NCBI RefSeq assembly: GCF_027409185.1
Contig: NC_084462.1
Coordinates: 155,235,490 to 155,299,489, forward strand
Reading direction: 5' to 3'
Source: Cynocephalus volans
Taxonomy: Eukaryota > Chordata > Mammalia > Dermoptera > Cynocephalidae
DNA: 64,000 nucleotides
The notes beneath the pieces were generated by a model. It saw only the letters and a program-made list of their open reading frames with translations. It was not told the origin of the DNA and made no database searches. Below, in pieces: positions 40,861 to 52,490 of this stretch. Position 1 is the first letter of the stretch, and each line of letters opens with the position of its first letter. The position numbers were made by a program, and so were the translations under genes.

Positions 40861-42561
40861 ATAAAGGTGGCATATACTAGAACTCTAACCAAGGATTCAT
40901 TCACCTGGACATTTGAGTGTCTACTCTGCCAGGTGGGGATACAGGCAGCCCAGATTTCAAACACAATCAACTTACAGTGGGTGTGTAGGGGTGGAGGGTA
41001 CAATTATTCCAGAAAACCTGAGCTAAAGCCAGCTGCTGCAAAAGACAGTGGGATTTAGTTCTGAGCCTGCTGGGAGACTGCGTGAAGTGGGAACATGCTG
41101 ATGACTTACCATACTCCCAACTGAGTACAGAAAACGGAGCCACCAGCTGGAGAGCCTCCTGGGCTTTTGGCTCTTAGTCCCTGGCTGCATCACGAATGTG
41201 TGTCCAGGGTTAACCTCAGCCCCATGAGGTCATGGGCTGACACGTGGCTCCCAGGCAGTTATACATGCACAGGATTAGAGGGGTGTGAGGAAGGGCTCCC
41301 CAGCATGGAACCAGGGGAAAATCAGAGGCCTATGGTGTTTCTATCTGCCCAGCAGGGCAGAGATGGGGCTGGGCAGGCTTGGTTGCCTGGTGCCAGTCCC
41401 CCTGGGGGCAGCATCATCTTTTCCACTGAAAGGGGGAGACAGAGGGTAGGAGAAGTATACTCTGTGGCCATGCTGAGACTAGTAGGTGCCCACCCCCCTG
41501 ACCATTCCAGGCAAACCTGGGGGCCAGGCCAGAACCCACTCTCTTAGGGAACCAGTGGTTTGGCTGGTGGGTGGAGACAGATGCTGAGTGTGGACAGACA
41601 GAGCCAGCAGTGTGAGGAGATAGCCTGGGCTGGGAGGACTGCCATCAGGGAAAGGCCCTGAACAAAAGGGCAAGAGTGGACCCATGACCCGTGTGTCCCT
41701 AGCTAGGAAGCATCTTCCCTGGCTGTCTAGGCCTGTCTTGGGGGAGGGAGAGGTGACAAAGCAGAGACATGTATAAAGAGCAGGTCCTGCCTTAAAGAGC
41801 TTCCACTTTGAAGCAAGGAGAGAGCCCTGGATGTGGAGACGAGGGAAGGCCTCTGGAGGAGGTGGCTCTGAGGTCTGGGCAGCGTCGCCTTGATAGAGGA
41901 GCTGAGCTCCCAGATCACTCTCAGCCCAGCTCTGGGCCCTGCCTCTCCCAGACCTAGCTGATGGGCCCTTCTCAGCTTCGCCCTAAGCTTCTGGGTGCTA
42001 TTGCTAACCCCTAGCCCAGGGCATGACCCTCAGACTCTTGCTGAGTGAATGACAGAATCCACCTCCTGGAACCAGACCAGGGTCCAGGCTTTTTTCCAGA
42101 AAGGAATTGAGGGCCTGGGACCAGAGCTACTCCGTGGGTGGGAAGAAGTAAAGGGCCTGGAGTGGGGTGAGGAGCCTGACCCAGCAGTGGGAGTGGCCCT
42201 GGAGTGGGGTGGGCAGAGTCCCAGCCGGGACGTGCCGCCCCTGACAGGATAGAGTCTGCGCTTTGTATAACTCAGGCATCAGTCTTGCCAAGGAAGGTCA
42301 AAGTTTTGTGGGCCCCTAAGCCTTTTAATTGGTGAGATACCTCTTCAAGAAATATAATGCAAAATTTCAAACATAAAATGCCTGTAGTTCCCCTTGTAAC
42401 GGGGGAAGCTTAAGCGTCCCATCCTTCCATTATGGTCAACCTCCCCACATGTTACGTACAGTCCAAAACCATCACATGGCCTACAGGGCCTGGCCCAGCA
42501 CCCTTTGGTCGTGCTCCCTAAGGGTCAGGCATGTCCTTCATACCAGGCCCGTCCTACCACC
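40861..42561. other. Intergenic, no gene seen
   Basis: Unique-looking sequence. ORFs at 41167-41547 and elsewhere have no domain. An L2-like end may lie near 42030-42060. Confidence 0.45.
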
Positions 42562-43089
42562 TGTATTACTGAGACCCCAAAGGTCTGTTTGCCCACTGCT
42601 CAGTGGCCAATAATCAAGAGACAAGTGTTGGTGTTAGGAAAAGTAGCCTTTAATTGGAAGCTGGCAGCTTAGGGAAATGTGGACTTATGTCTCAAAGACT
42701 ATCTCCGTCTCTCCCAGGTTGGCAAAAGGGTTTTACAGGGGTCCGTGGTGGGAAGTTGATTCATGGTGACCAAGCGGGGACGTGCAGACATGCTTGAGTG
42801 TTTCAGATAATCATGAAGAAACTTCTCGGCTGGGAGGTGACCAGGGTCACACTTCATTCTCCATGGGTCCAGTTTCTGTTATTCTCAAATAAGATCAGGT
42901 TAGTAAGCTAGTAAAAAATGGCCATCTGGGTAAATAATTTTTCTCTAATTATTTGTGTACAACACAAAAGCAAGAATCATTGTGTTTTGGCAGTTAGTTG
43001 CAGGCTATGTGGTTTGAGTTACAGGAAAGAACAAGTTTTTAAATCCAAAGGTTTAACAAAATGGAGTCACTTCTGTTCAGGCTGTTACA
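42562..43089 (-). mobile_element. Probable solo LTR of a class I endogenous retrovirus
   Basis: On the - strand the block begins TGTAACAGCCTGAACAG, followed by GTGACTCCATTTTG, a common start of mammalian ERV1 LTRs, and ends in AGTAATACA, giving TG...CA ends about 528 bases apart. A poly(A)-like AATTAAAG occurs about 110 bases before the end. No matching target duplication was found, and no retroviral coding sequence adjoins it. Confidence 0.5.
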
Positions 43090-43099
43090 CCTGGTCAAT

Positions 43100-43350
43100 T
43101 CCGGTGACTCACTTCTGACATCACCTCCTCCAGGAAGCCTGTCTTGATTTGTGCCCTGCTTTGGAGTGTGTGCCTTTCTGTTTCCCATAGTACCTCACCC
43201 TCATCTATGTGTTCCCATTTGCCTTGTTATGCCCATCTCCATCCCCTCCCCAAGCTGTAAAAACTAAGAGGACAGGGACAGTGCGTAAACTTGTCTCCTC
43301 TAGTGTCTGGCACCTGGGAGGCACCCCACAAATGTTTGTTGAAAGGCTGT
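43100..43350 (+). repeat. LINE-2 3' end
   Basis: CATCACCTCCTCCAGGAAGC, TTTCCCATAGTACCTCACCC, AGGACAGGGACAGTGCGTAA and AATGTTTGTTGAAAGG follow the L2 tail order. Confidence 0.85.
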
Positions 43351-43384
43351 GTGAGTGTGAGACAGAAAGAACACCAGTTTAGAA

Positions 43385-43515
43385 GTCAGTCCCAAATATA
43401 AAGCACCTGCTTTGTGTGGATATTTTTCTAGGCACTTAGCAGACAAAAATCCCTGCCCTCCTGAGCTTCCATTCTAGTCAGGGGTCAGACAGCAACACTA
43501 GACAGCATAAGAGAT
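43385..43515 (+). repeat. Ancient interspersed repeat
   Basis: Same family as 27478: AAAGCACCTGCTTTGTGTGG, AAAATCCCTGCCCTCCTGAG, CTTCCATTCTAGTCAGGG. Confidence 0.55.
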
Positions 43516-44160
43516 AGTGTTCAGCATGACAGATGAGACACCCTCAAGGTCTCCTCTAGATACAGATGCATCTTCCCTTATTCTGATGGGGATGGCGGAC
43601 CCTATGACCAACTAAAAAAGTGAGTGGGTCAAGAAGGAGGGGCTCCGGTCACCATAAACGATTGAGGGGAGTGGAGGGACTATGATTGGGGAGGCGTGAC
43701 TAGAAGTCTGGGTCCCACACACCTTATACCTAGAGGGCTGAGATCTGGGGGAGCCCCCTGCAGGAGGCAAAGAAATCAAAGAGCAGGAGATGGGGTTCCA
43801 GGTACCTTGGGGGAGCAGAGGAGAGGCTGGGAGCTCAGAGCCGGCCCAAGAGAGAGCTTGTCCCCAGCACAGCCCCATCCCAGCTCTGCTTGGCTTCCCC
43901 AACCCACCCTGCCCCAATTTCACCTGGGGCCCAGAACAGGAGGTGTTGTGAGCGCCCTGCTCACAAATCTGCCTTGAACCTCAGTCATGCATGCTCAGCT
44001 GGGGTAACTGTGCCCCCTGCCCTTTGGAACACAGCGTCAGTGGGAAGATAAGACCCACGCACGGTATATAGAGAATAAAGTAGCACCACGGCACAAAAGC
44101 TATGAGGATGAGGTGCCATGAATGCTGTGGGAAGGCTGGGGCAGCAGGACAGACTCCATT
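43516..44160. other. Intergenic, no gene seen
   Basis: GC-rich unique DNA, open frames without domains. Confidence 0.45.
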
Positions 44161-44164
44161 TGTT

Positions 44165-44290
44165 CCTTCATTTGTTGGATTTTTATAGAGCACCTACTGT
44201 GTGCTGGCACGGTACCATGAACAGAGCAGACATGACCCCTCCCTGCCCTCATGGAGTTATGTTCCGGTGGGCAGGGGGGCCAGGAAGACA
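44165..44290 (+). repeat. Ancient interspersed repeat
   Basis: Same family: TTATAGAGCACCTACTGTGT, CCCTCCCTGCCCTCATGGAG. Confidence 0.55.
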
Positions 44291-44950
44291 GGCAGAGAAG
44301 CACATCAGGCTTTCATAGAGAAGGACTGAACTGGTCATATCGAGGCTCTTTGCTAGCTCCACATTGGGTGATCAGGCCTGCTACTGCCAGAACAGCCAGA
44401 GTGCGGTGGGCCTGGCCTCTGGTGGGCAGGGGCAGATACAGGAGCCCAGCCCCTTGCAGGGGTGCCACAGGACAGTGGTGTGGGAGGAGAGACCAGGCCT
44501 GTGATTCTGCTGCTCATCCGCCTACCCCAGCACCATCTCCTGGGAGTTTGGCTGGACCAGTACTTGGAGAACTTCTGTCAGCCTGCCTGAAGCCGCAGGT
44601 GGCCTACGTTCAGCTCCTCATGACTTGGAACCCGGAGTGCTGAGCCCGACTTCTCCTTGCCCAGCTTGAGCACCTGAAGCCCACTGAGGCAGAGCAAGTG
44701 GACCAGGAGACTGGGTGGCTGCATGCTAGTGTGTGGGGAAGACCTTGGGTGGGGCTACATGGGGGTAGTTCCCAGGGCCAGGTTTTGAACTAGGAGCAAA
44801 GAGTAGTCTCTGACCACTCATTAGGTGGGCTGCAGTCTGAGAAGACTTGCTGGGGGTAGGGTTTTTGGGCTGGGGCTTCTTTTAAAACCATGGGATGCTT
44901 TCTGTCTTTGAAAAGGCACATGAAAGCCGATCATGCTGGTAAACCTTTCT
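44291..44950. other. Intergenic flank of satellite, no gene seen
   Basis: No coding support beyond short open frames. The satellite begins gradually near 44960. Confidence 0.45.
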
Positions 44951-44959
44951 CCTCTTCCA

Positions 44960-47190
44960 TTTCCAGTGCCAGCTCTGACACCAAATCCAGAGCTAGAGTC
45001 ACAGCTAGTGCCAGCACTAGCATCAGCTTCAGCTCCAGTACGAGCTCTAGCACCAACTCCAGCCATAGAGCTATAACCAGCATAGTTCTACAGCTAGAAC
45101 AAGCTCCAGTACCAGCTCAAGAACTAGAGCCAGCCCCAGCCCAAAGACCAGTTGTAGCACAAGCTCTACCACCAGCTAGAGAGCTACATTCAGCTTTGGT
45201 GCCAGCTCTAGAGTTAGAGCCAGCTCCAGACCCAGCATTATCTCCAGAGCTAGAATCAGCTCCGATGTTAGCTGCAAAGCTCGAGCCAGCTCCAAAGCAA
45301 GAGCCTGCTCCATGTCAGTGCCAGCACTAGCACCAGCCCTAGCCCTAGCTCCAAAGGTAAAGGTAGCTCTGGCACCTACTCCAGCACCAGCTCCAGAGCA
45401 AGAGCTAGCTACCTCTAATACCAGCTCTAGCACCTGCCTCATGCTACAGTCATGCCGAGTGCTAGCTTCAGTGCTAGAAATGACTCCAGCACCAAATACA
45501 GAGATAGAGCCTGTGCTAGGTCCTAAGCTTTCACCAGCAACAGCACCACAGCCACATCTAGAATTAACTCTAGGGCTAGAGCAGCACTGAAGCTAGCACC
45601 AGTGCTTGCACTAGCTCTAGCACCAATTCTATCCCACAGCCAGCAATGGGGTCAGTGCCAGGACCAGAGCTAGTGCCAGCTCCAGCACCAGAGCCAGAGC
45701 CAGCTTCAGAGGTAGAGCCAGTCCCTATAACAGCTCTTGAATCAGCTCCAGAGCCACAGCCAGCTGTAGATCCAGCTTTGGTACCAGTGCCAGTTACATA
45801 TCTAGAGCTAGTACCAGCTCCAGAGACAGAAGCAATCTCAAATCTGGCAATAGAGCCAGTGCTCAGTCCAGAGATAGTGCCAATTCCAGTGCTAGCTCTA
45901 GCACCAGAGCCAGAGCTGGAGCCAGCTCTGGTGCCAGCTACAGAGATACATTAAACTTGGTTACCTGCCATATCCATCACCATCTCCAGAGCTAGGGTCA
46001 GCTCCAATGTCAGCTCTGAAGCTTGAGCCTGTAACAGCTCCAGTATCAGTGCCAACTCTAGCATCAGTCCTAGCCCCAGCTCCAGAGCTAGTGACAGCTC
46101 TGGCACCTATTCCAGCACCCCCTCTAGCATTCGCCTCCAACCTAGAGCCAGATTGAGTGCTAGCTCCAGAGCTAAAAGCAGCTGCAGCACCAAATTCTGA
46201 TATAGAGCCAGTGGTAAGCCCATAGCTAGTGCAACTCCAGCACCAGCTCCAGCTTCAGCTCCACCACCAGGGTCATAGCTAGGACCAGTTCTAGCACCAT
46301 CTCCAGAGCCACAGTCAGCTGTAGTGCCAGCTCCAGCACCAGTTACACATCTAGTGCCAGTTACACATCTAGAGCCAGTACCAGCTCCAGAAGTAGGACA
46401 AGCTCTAAAGCCAGTTATAGAGCTAGAACCAGCTTGAAGTTGGCACTCCAAGGTCAGCTCCAGTGCCAGTGCTAGAAAGAGAACCAGTGCCAGTTCCAGG
46501 TCAAGAGCTAGCTATAGCACTATTCCAGAGCTAGAGCCAGCTCTAATTCTACCACTATTGTCAATTTTAAAGTTAAAGCCAGCACCAACTCTAGAGCTTG
46601 AAGCTGGCCCCACACCAACTTCAGAACTAAAGCCAGTTCCAGATCCAGCACCAGATCTAGTACCAGCTCCAGCAGGAAAAGCAGAGCTAGAACCAGCTCC
46701 ACCTCTAGCTCTAGTACTAGATGAGGAGCTAAAGCTTGCTCCAAAGCTAAATCTAGAGCCCGTTCCAGCACCACCTTCAGAGATAGAGCCAGCTGAAGTG
46801 CCAGCTTCTGTACCACCTCCAGAGCTAGAGCCAGTGCTTTCTCTAGCACCAGCTCCACCATCAGTTCCAGAGCTTGAGCCAGCTATGATACCAGTTACAG
46901 AGCTACATTAAGCTTTGGTGCCAGCTCTAGAGCTGGAGTCAGCTCCAATGCCAGCTCCAAAGCAAGAGTCCACTTCAGCTCCAGGAGATCCAGCTCCAGA
47001 GCTAGACACAGTTCTGACACTTAGTCCAGCACTAGCTCTAGAACTAGACCCAGCACCAACTACAGAGCAAGAGCCAGCTTCAGCACCAGCTCTAGCACTC
47101 ACCCCCAAGCTGAAGCCAGAATGAGTACCAGCAGCTAAACTAGAAGCAGCTTCTGCTCCAAATCCAGTGATAGAGCCAGTGCCAGCTCAT
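44960..47190 (+). repeat. Degenerate hexanucleotide satellite with higher-order units
   Basis: About 2.2 kb built almost only from hexamers such as AGCTCC, AGAGCC, AGCACC, AGCTCT and GCTAGA. Because the period is a multiple of three, long open frames appear (repeated PAPALELEP-type peptides on +; AGAGSSS-type on -), broken by stops where CTAGAG-type variants fall in frame. Larger units are visible: a landmark AGAGCTACATTCAGC / AGATACATTAAACT / AGAGCTACATTAAGC recurs at about 45185, 45945 and 46905, and each is followed in the same order by matching variant segments. No sign of a host gene: no start context, no splice sites, no protein domain. Confidence 0.9.
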
Positions 47191-47300
47191 CTGTCGGTGG
47201 AAATTTTGTGTTGTTTCCACTTTTTGGCTATCATGTATAGTGGTGTTAAGAACATTCCTATACAAGTATTTATTTGAGTACCTGTATTCCCTTCCTTCCT

Positions 47301-47381
47301 TTTTTTTTTCTGAGGGATCTGAACCCTTGACTTTGGTGTTATAACAATGCACTTCGACAAACTGAGCTAACCAGCCAGCCC
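47301..47381 (-). mobile_element. Monomeric tRNA-Ile-like SINE
   Basis: On the - strand it reads GGGCTGGCTGGTTAGCTCAG then GTCAAGGGTTCAGATCCCTC, followed by an A-tract. Short flanking CTTCCTT repeats. Confidence 0.75.
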
Positions 47382-47384
47382 TCT

Positions 47385-48165
47385 TCCTTAATTGACATGT
47401 ATTGATTGTACATATTTATGGGGTACAGAGTTATATTTCAATTCATGTGGAAAATGTGTGATGATCAAATCAGGGTAATTAACATATTTGTCACAGCAAA
47501 AATTGATCATTTGTGATAAGAGTGCTTGAGCTTCTCTCTTCTAGCCAACTGAAAATATACAACAAATTATTGTTAATTACATGCTAGTGCTACTGTAGAA
47601 CACAAGAACTTATTTTTCCTATCTAGCTGTGATTTTGTATTCATTAACCAACCTCTCCCTAGCCTTCCCTCCCCTCTCTGTTTCCCAGCCTCTAGTGACC
47701 ACAATTTCCACTCTCCTGTTCTTTTGAGTATATACCTAAGAGTGAATTGCTGTGTCATACTGTAGTTCTATATTTTACTTTTTGAGGAACCACCAATCTG
47801 TTCTCCACAGTGGCTGCACCACTTTACATTCCCACCAGTAATGTATGAAAGTTTCAATTTTTCCACATTCTTGCCAGCACTTATTTTCTGTTTTTAAAAT
47901 TATAGCCATCGTAATGGGTATGAAATATCTCATTATAGTTTTAATTTGCGTCTCCCTAGTGACTGATGACGTTGAGCATCTTTTCATATCCTTGTATCCA
48001 TTTATGTATCTTCTTTGGAGTAATATCTATTCAAATCCTTTGCCTATTTTTAAATTATGTTGTTTGTCTTTTTGTTGAGTTGTAAGAGCTCTTTATATAG
48101 TCCAGACAGTAGACCCTTAGCAGATTTCTGTTTTGCAAATATTTTCTACCATTCTGTGGGTTGTC
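47385..48165 (-). repeat. Old L1, 3' UTR and ORF2 C-terminal part
   Basis: 3' UTR (TTATGGGGTACAGAGTTATA and CAGGGTAATTAACATATTTG on the + strand), then ORF2 C-terminus on the - strand with the Cys-rich motif (CWQECGKIE...HYWWEC). Degraded frame. Confidence 0.85.
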
Positions 48166-49061
48166 TTTTCATTCTGTGGGAAAATTTTGGCCATTATTCC
48201 CTCAAATATTCTTTTTCCCCTTTTCCTTTCTCCTCTCCTTCTGAGATCCCGTAACGTCTATGTTGCTCCACTGGACGGTGTCCCCGCAGTCACTTAGGCT
48301 CTGTTTACTTCCTTCTTTCCTTTTCCTTCCTGCTCCTCAGACTGGATACTTTCAGTCATCCTATCTTCACGTTTGATGATTCTTTCTTCTGCTGCTCAAA
48401 TATGCTGTTGAGTCCCTCTAGCAATTTTTTTGTTATTGTACTTTTCAGCTCCAAGATTTCTATTTGGTTCCTCTTTATAATTTCTATCTCTTTCTATCTC
48501 TTTATTTATTTATTCACATTTTGTTCATACATCATTTCCCTGGTTTCCTTTAGTCCTCTGTCCTTGGTTTCCTTTAGCTATTTGGACATATTTAAGATGA
48601 TTGATTTAAACTTTGTCTAGAAGGTCCAAACTCTAGGCTTCCTCAGGGACAGTTTCTATCAATTAATTTTTTCCCTTTGAATGGACCATTCTTTCCTATT
48701 TCTTTGTATGGTTTTTTTTTGGGGGGGGGCGTTGAAAACTAGACAGTTGAATAATATTATAATATGGTAACTCTGAAAATCAGCTTCTCCCCCGTCCCCA
48801 GAGTTTGCTGTTTTTGACTGTTGAAGGCTATAGTCATCTATTTGTTTGGTGATTTTACCAAACTATTTTTGCAAAGACTAATCATTGTCACATGTGGTCA
48901 CTTGAAGTTTCTGTTCTATTTTTTTTTGTTTTGTTTTGTTTTTTCCTACAGATTTCCTTGTAGACCAGGAACTAAAAACAAGCAAATAAACAAAACCTCC
49001 GCACTTCCCAGTCTTTACAGATGGGATCTGTGCTGGGGCACTCCTTTAACACTTAGCCATG
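48166..49061 (-). repeat. Old L1/HAL1-type ORF1 and 5' region
   Basis: The + strand has CCATTATTCCCTCAAATATT, CTTTTCAGCTCCAAGATTTC, ATTTGGTTCCTCTTTATAAT and CCTCAGGGACAGTTTCTATC, antisense to old L1 ORF1/5' region. It appears to resume after the MaLR at 51599. Confidence 0.65.
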
Positions 49062-49456
49062 TGCATTGGTCTATTTCTGTTGCTTATAACAAAATACCTA
49101 GAACTGGGTAATTCATAAGTAAATGAAATTTATTTCTTACAGTTTTGGAGGCTGGAAAATAGAAAGTCCAAGGAACACATCCGATGAGGGTCTTGGTGGT
49201 GGCAACAGTGACCCAGGGGTCTCACATGGCAGAAATGGCAGAGCAGAGAGAGACTAACCTCTCGTGTGCTCTTCTTTTAAAGCCCTCAGAACCACACCCC
49301 GACCATTATTAATCCATTCACTACTGCACGGTCCCACAATCTAATCACCTCTTCAAGGCTCCACCTTTCAATTACCACAATAGGATTTCCCACTCTCAAC
49401 ATTTACAGTGAGGATTAAGTCTCAATGAGGTTGGAGGGGGCATCCAATCTACAGCA
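49062..49456 (-). mobile_element. MaLR LTR (3' LTR of the element)
   Basis: About 395 bases, reverse-strand MST/MLT pattern: TTGCTTATAACAAAATACCT, TTATTTCTTACAGTTTTGGA, GGTCTCACATGGCAGAAATG, and end CATCCAATCTACAGCA. It pairs with the LTR at 51204-51598, same length and orientation. Confidence 0.8.
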
Positions 49457-51203
49457 TTCTGCCCCGGACCCCCCAAATGCATGTTTTTTTCACACACGAA
49501 TACATTCATTTTGTCCGCAAAGTCTTAACTTGTTTCAACTCAAAAGTCCAAAGTTCAAAGTCCCATTTATGAAATAAAAAACAAGTTATCTACTTCCAAG
49601 ATACAATGGTGGTGCAAGTATAGGGCACATATTACTGTTCAAAGAGGGAGAAATAGGCCAATAGAAATGGGTAATAGGGCCCAAACAAGTCCAAAATCCA
49701 AAAGGGCAGGCATCAAATCTTACAGCTCGTGAATCATGTACCTTGACTCTGTGTGTTGGTGTCCTTTGCATGCTGGTGTGGGGGTTGGGTCCCCAAGTCC
49801 TTAGGCAGCTCCCTTCTATAGCTTTCCTGGTCTGAGGCCATGCTTCAGCTTTTGCAGGCTGGCATTGCACTCTGGTAGCTCCACAATTCTGGGGTCTCCA
49901 TGGCAGTCCCACTCTCATGGCTCCACTAGGCGTGGTGCCGATAGGGTTTCTCTGTTCCAACTCTGACCCTACATTTCCGCCTGGCATTGCTCTAGCAAAG
50001 GTTCTATGCAGTGACTCTGCCCCTATGACAAATCTCTTCCTGGGCCCCCAGGCTTTTCCATACATCCTTTGAAATAGGAGTGGAGGCTCCCAAGTCTCCA
50101 CAGCTCTGGCATTCTGTGAGTCTGCAGATCTCACACCACATGGATGCCACCAAGCTTTTCAGCCTGTATTTTCTAAGGCTGTGGGTCCAGACACACCTGA
50201 GGCCAATTTAGCCACAGCTGGAGCAGCAAAGCAACCAGGGTGCTGGTGTGGGGAGCAGTATCCTGAGGTGTTCCTGGACAATGAGCCTGTGGAGGGTGCT
50301 TCCAGCCTCTTCCCTGAGACTATTCTGTCCCCCTAGGCCTCTGGGCCTGTAATGGAAGATGCAGCCTTCAAAATCTCTGAAATAGGGAGGGCCCGTGGCT
50401 CACTTGGGAGAGTGTGGTGCTGATAGCATGAAGGCCGTGGGTTCAGATCCCTATATAGGGATGGCCAGTTGGCTCACTTGGGAGAGCGTGGTGCTGACAA
50501 CACTAAGTCAGGGGTTAGGATCCCCTTACTGGTAAAAAGAAAAAAAAAATCTCTGAAATACCTTTGAGGTCTTTTTTGCCTTCTTTTGATAATCCCTTTC
50601 TTCTGTACTCATTTTCTTAGCAAAGTGCCCCTGGGCTATACCCTTGTTTTTGTGGCCAGGCTGAAAGTTTTCCAATTTTTTTGCCCTTTGCTTTCTTTTG
50701 AACTGTAAATTTTGGCTTTACCTCATGACTTTTCTACCATAACTCAGCATAGGCTGTTATAAGTAGGCATGCAGCTCTTCCTTAATGTTTTGCTGGTTAG
50801 AAATTTCTTCTGCCAAATACCCTGGGTCAGCACTTAAGTTCCACAGTCCAAAAAACTTTTGGGCATGAACAGAAAGCAGCCAAGTTCCTTGCCAGTTCAT
50901 AGCAAGGATGAAGTTTGCCCCAGTTTCCAATAAATCCCTCTCACTCACATCTGAGTCTCCTGAGTATGGCCTTTTCTGTCCATATTTCTATCAGCATTCT
51001 GCTCACCACCATTTAATCAGTCTTTAAAACATTCCAAATGTTCCCTGGTTTTCTTGTCTTCTAAACTTTCACCAGCATCTAGGCTTTTTCTAGCCTGTTC
51101 CTCCAAATTCCTTCAGCATCTCCTCAACACCCAGTTCCAAAGCCATTTCCACATTTTCAAGTATTTGTTATAAGTAACACCCACTTCTCTGGTACCAATT
51201 TTC
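49457..51203 (-). mobile_element. MaLR internal region, no intact frame
   Basis: Sequence between the two LTRs, about 1.75 kb including a SINE inserted at 50385-50546. It resembles the non-autonomous MST/THE1-type internal sequence. Open frames on the - strand (50134-49586) are short and show no domain I can support. It is an old, decayed retroviral relative. Confidence 0.7.
50385..50546 (+). mobile_element. Dimeric tRNA-Ile SINE inside the MaLR
   Basis: Both units present. Exact 14-bp target duplication AAATCTCTGAAATA at 50371-50384 and 50547-50560. Confidence 0.95.
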
Positions 51204-51598
51204 TGTTTTAGCCCATTTCTGTTGCTTATAACAAAATACACAGAACTGGATAATTTGTAAGAAAACGAAATTTATCGCTTACAGTTTTGGAGGCTGAGAA
51301 GTCCAAAGGAACACATCTGGTAAGGGTCTTGGTGGTGACAACAGTGACCCAGGGGTCTCACATGGCAGAAATCGCAGAGCAGAGAGAGACTAACTGCTCA
51401 TGTGATCTTCTTGTAAAGCCCTCAGAACCACGTCCCTGACCACTATTATTAATCCATTCACTATATCATGGTCCTAGAATCTAATCATCTCTTCAAGGCC
51501 TTACCTTTTAATTACCACAATAGGACTTCCCACTCTCAAGAGTTACAGTGGGGATTAAACCTCAGTGAGATGGGGAGAGGGGCATCCAATCTACAGCA
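51204..51598 (-). mobile_element. MaLR LTR (5' LTR of the element)
   Basis: Pairs with 49062-49456: TTGCTTATAACAAAATACAC, GTCTCACATGGCAGAAATCG, end CATCCAATCTACAGCA. Roughly 10-15 percent different from its partner by eye, so the insertion is old. Confidence 0.8.
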
Positions 51599-52490
51599 TT
51601 ATACTGTTTATAACTCTGCCTTAGCCTTTACTTCCTGCTTGGACTGAGCCTACAGACCAGATGGAGGTGAAAACTTAGTGTCTTCTCAGGTCTTTTTTGA
51701 GTGTGCATCCTGTCCTGAACATGCATGTGGCTTTCTAAATTCCTCAATATACAGGGTCACTTTTGAATACACTAATTTCCCAAAGAAACTCTCTCCCCAG
51801 TATTTCCTCCCAGGTTTTAGATGATCTATTGTATGTCTTAACCATAATCTTTTGCTTCAGGTGGCTGCAGGTTATTGTTTGCCTTACAAAGTTTTAAAAA
51901 AAAAATTTTTTTTTAAAAGATCACGGTAACAGGATCTTAACCCTTGACTTGGTGTTGTCAGCACCAAGCTCTCCCAAGTGAGCTAACCGGCCATCCCTAG
52001 GTAGGGATCCAAACCCATGGCCTTGGTGTTATCAGCACCATACTCTCCCAAGTGAGCCATGGGCCAGCCCTTACAAAGTTTTTAAGCAATGCCCACAACT
52101 TTTCTTCCCTGAGTTCCAAGTCAGGCAAAACAGAGACATGTATCTTGTGTCAGTCTTTGAAACCTCCATACAGGTTAGAACAGACAAACAAAATAATTTG
52201 TGAATAAGGTATAAATGTTTTCTCTAAAACCAGGGACGAGTTTCCCACAACAGGAATGCAGGCTGCTCTTTTCTGAACTAACACCAAGCCAAGTAAGAGA
52301 TGGCAAGGATAAGTAAAAGCACCATAAAACATCCCTACCATTTTTAAGTTGTTTTTTTCTTGATGCAGAAGAAAATGGCTGCTGTAAACCTTTGACAGTT
52401 TTCCAAAATGCTGACAAAGATTGTTTTGACAGTTTCTGCTTCTTTTTTGATATTTTTGCAGATGCATTGGTGTTTGGAGCTGCCTACTCT
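51599..52490 (-). repeat. Old L1/HAL1-type 5' region, continued
   Basis: The + strand has GCAGGTTATTGTTTGCCTTA, AAAGATTGTTTTGACAGTTT and GCATTGGTGTTTGGAGCTGC, phrases seen in old L1 5' regions. Interrupted by the SINE at 51896-52070. Confidence 0.55.
51896..52070 (-). mobile_element. Dimeric tRNA-Ile SINE
   Basis: Both units on the - strand. Exact duplication TTACAAAGTTTT at 51884-51895 and 52071-52082, the second copy with an extra T. Confidence 0.93.

Noticed and set aside
44890-45330. A 146-codon frame whose start resembles a C2H2 zinc finger (Cys, then LKRHMK, His and GKPF)
   Set aside because: Only one weak half-motif, the first Cys pair is missing, and the frame runs straight into the hexamer satellite. 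Likely chance.
45646-46911. Pro/Ala/Glu/Leu repeat frames inside the satellite as a repetitive protein gene
   Set aside because: Frames exist because the repeat period is a multiple of three; both strands are open, stops interrupt them and no splice or promoter context is visible.
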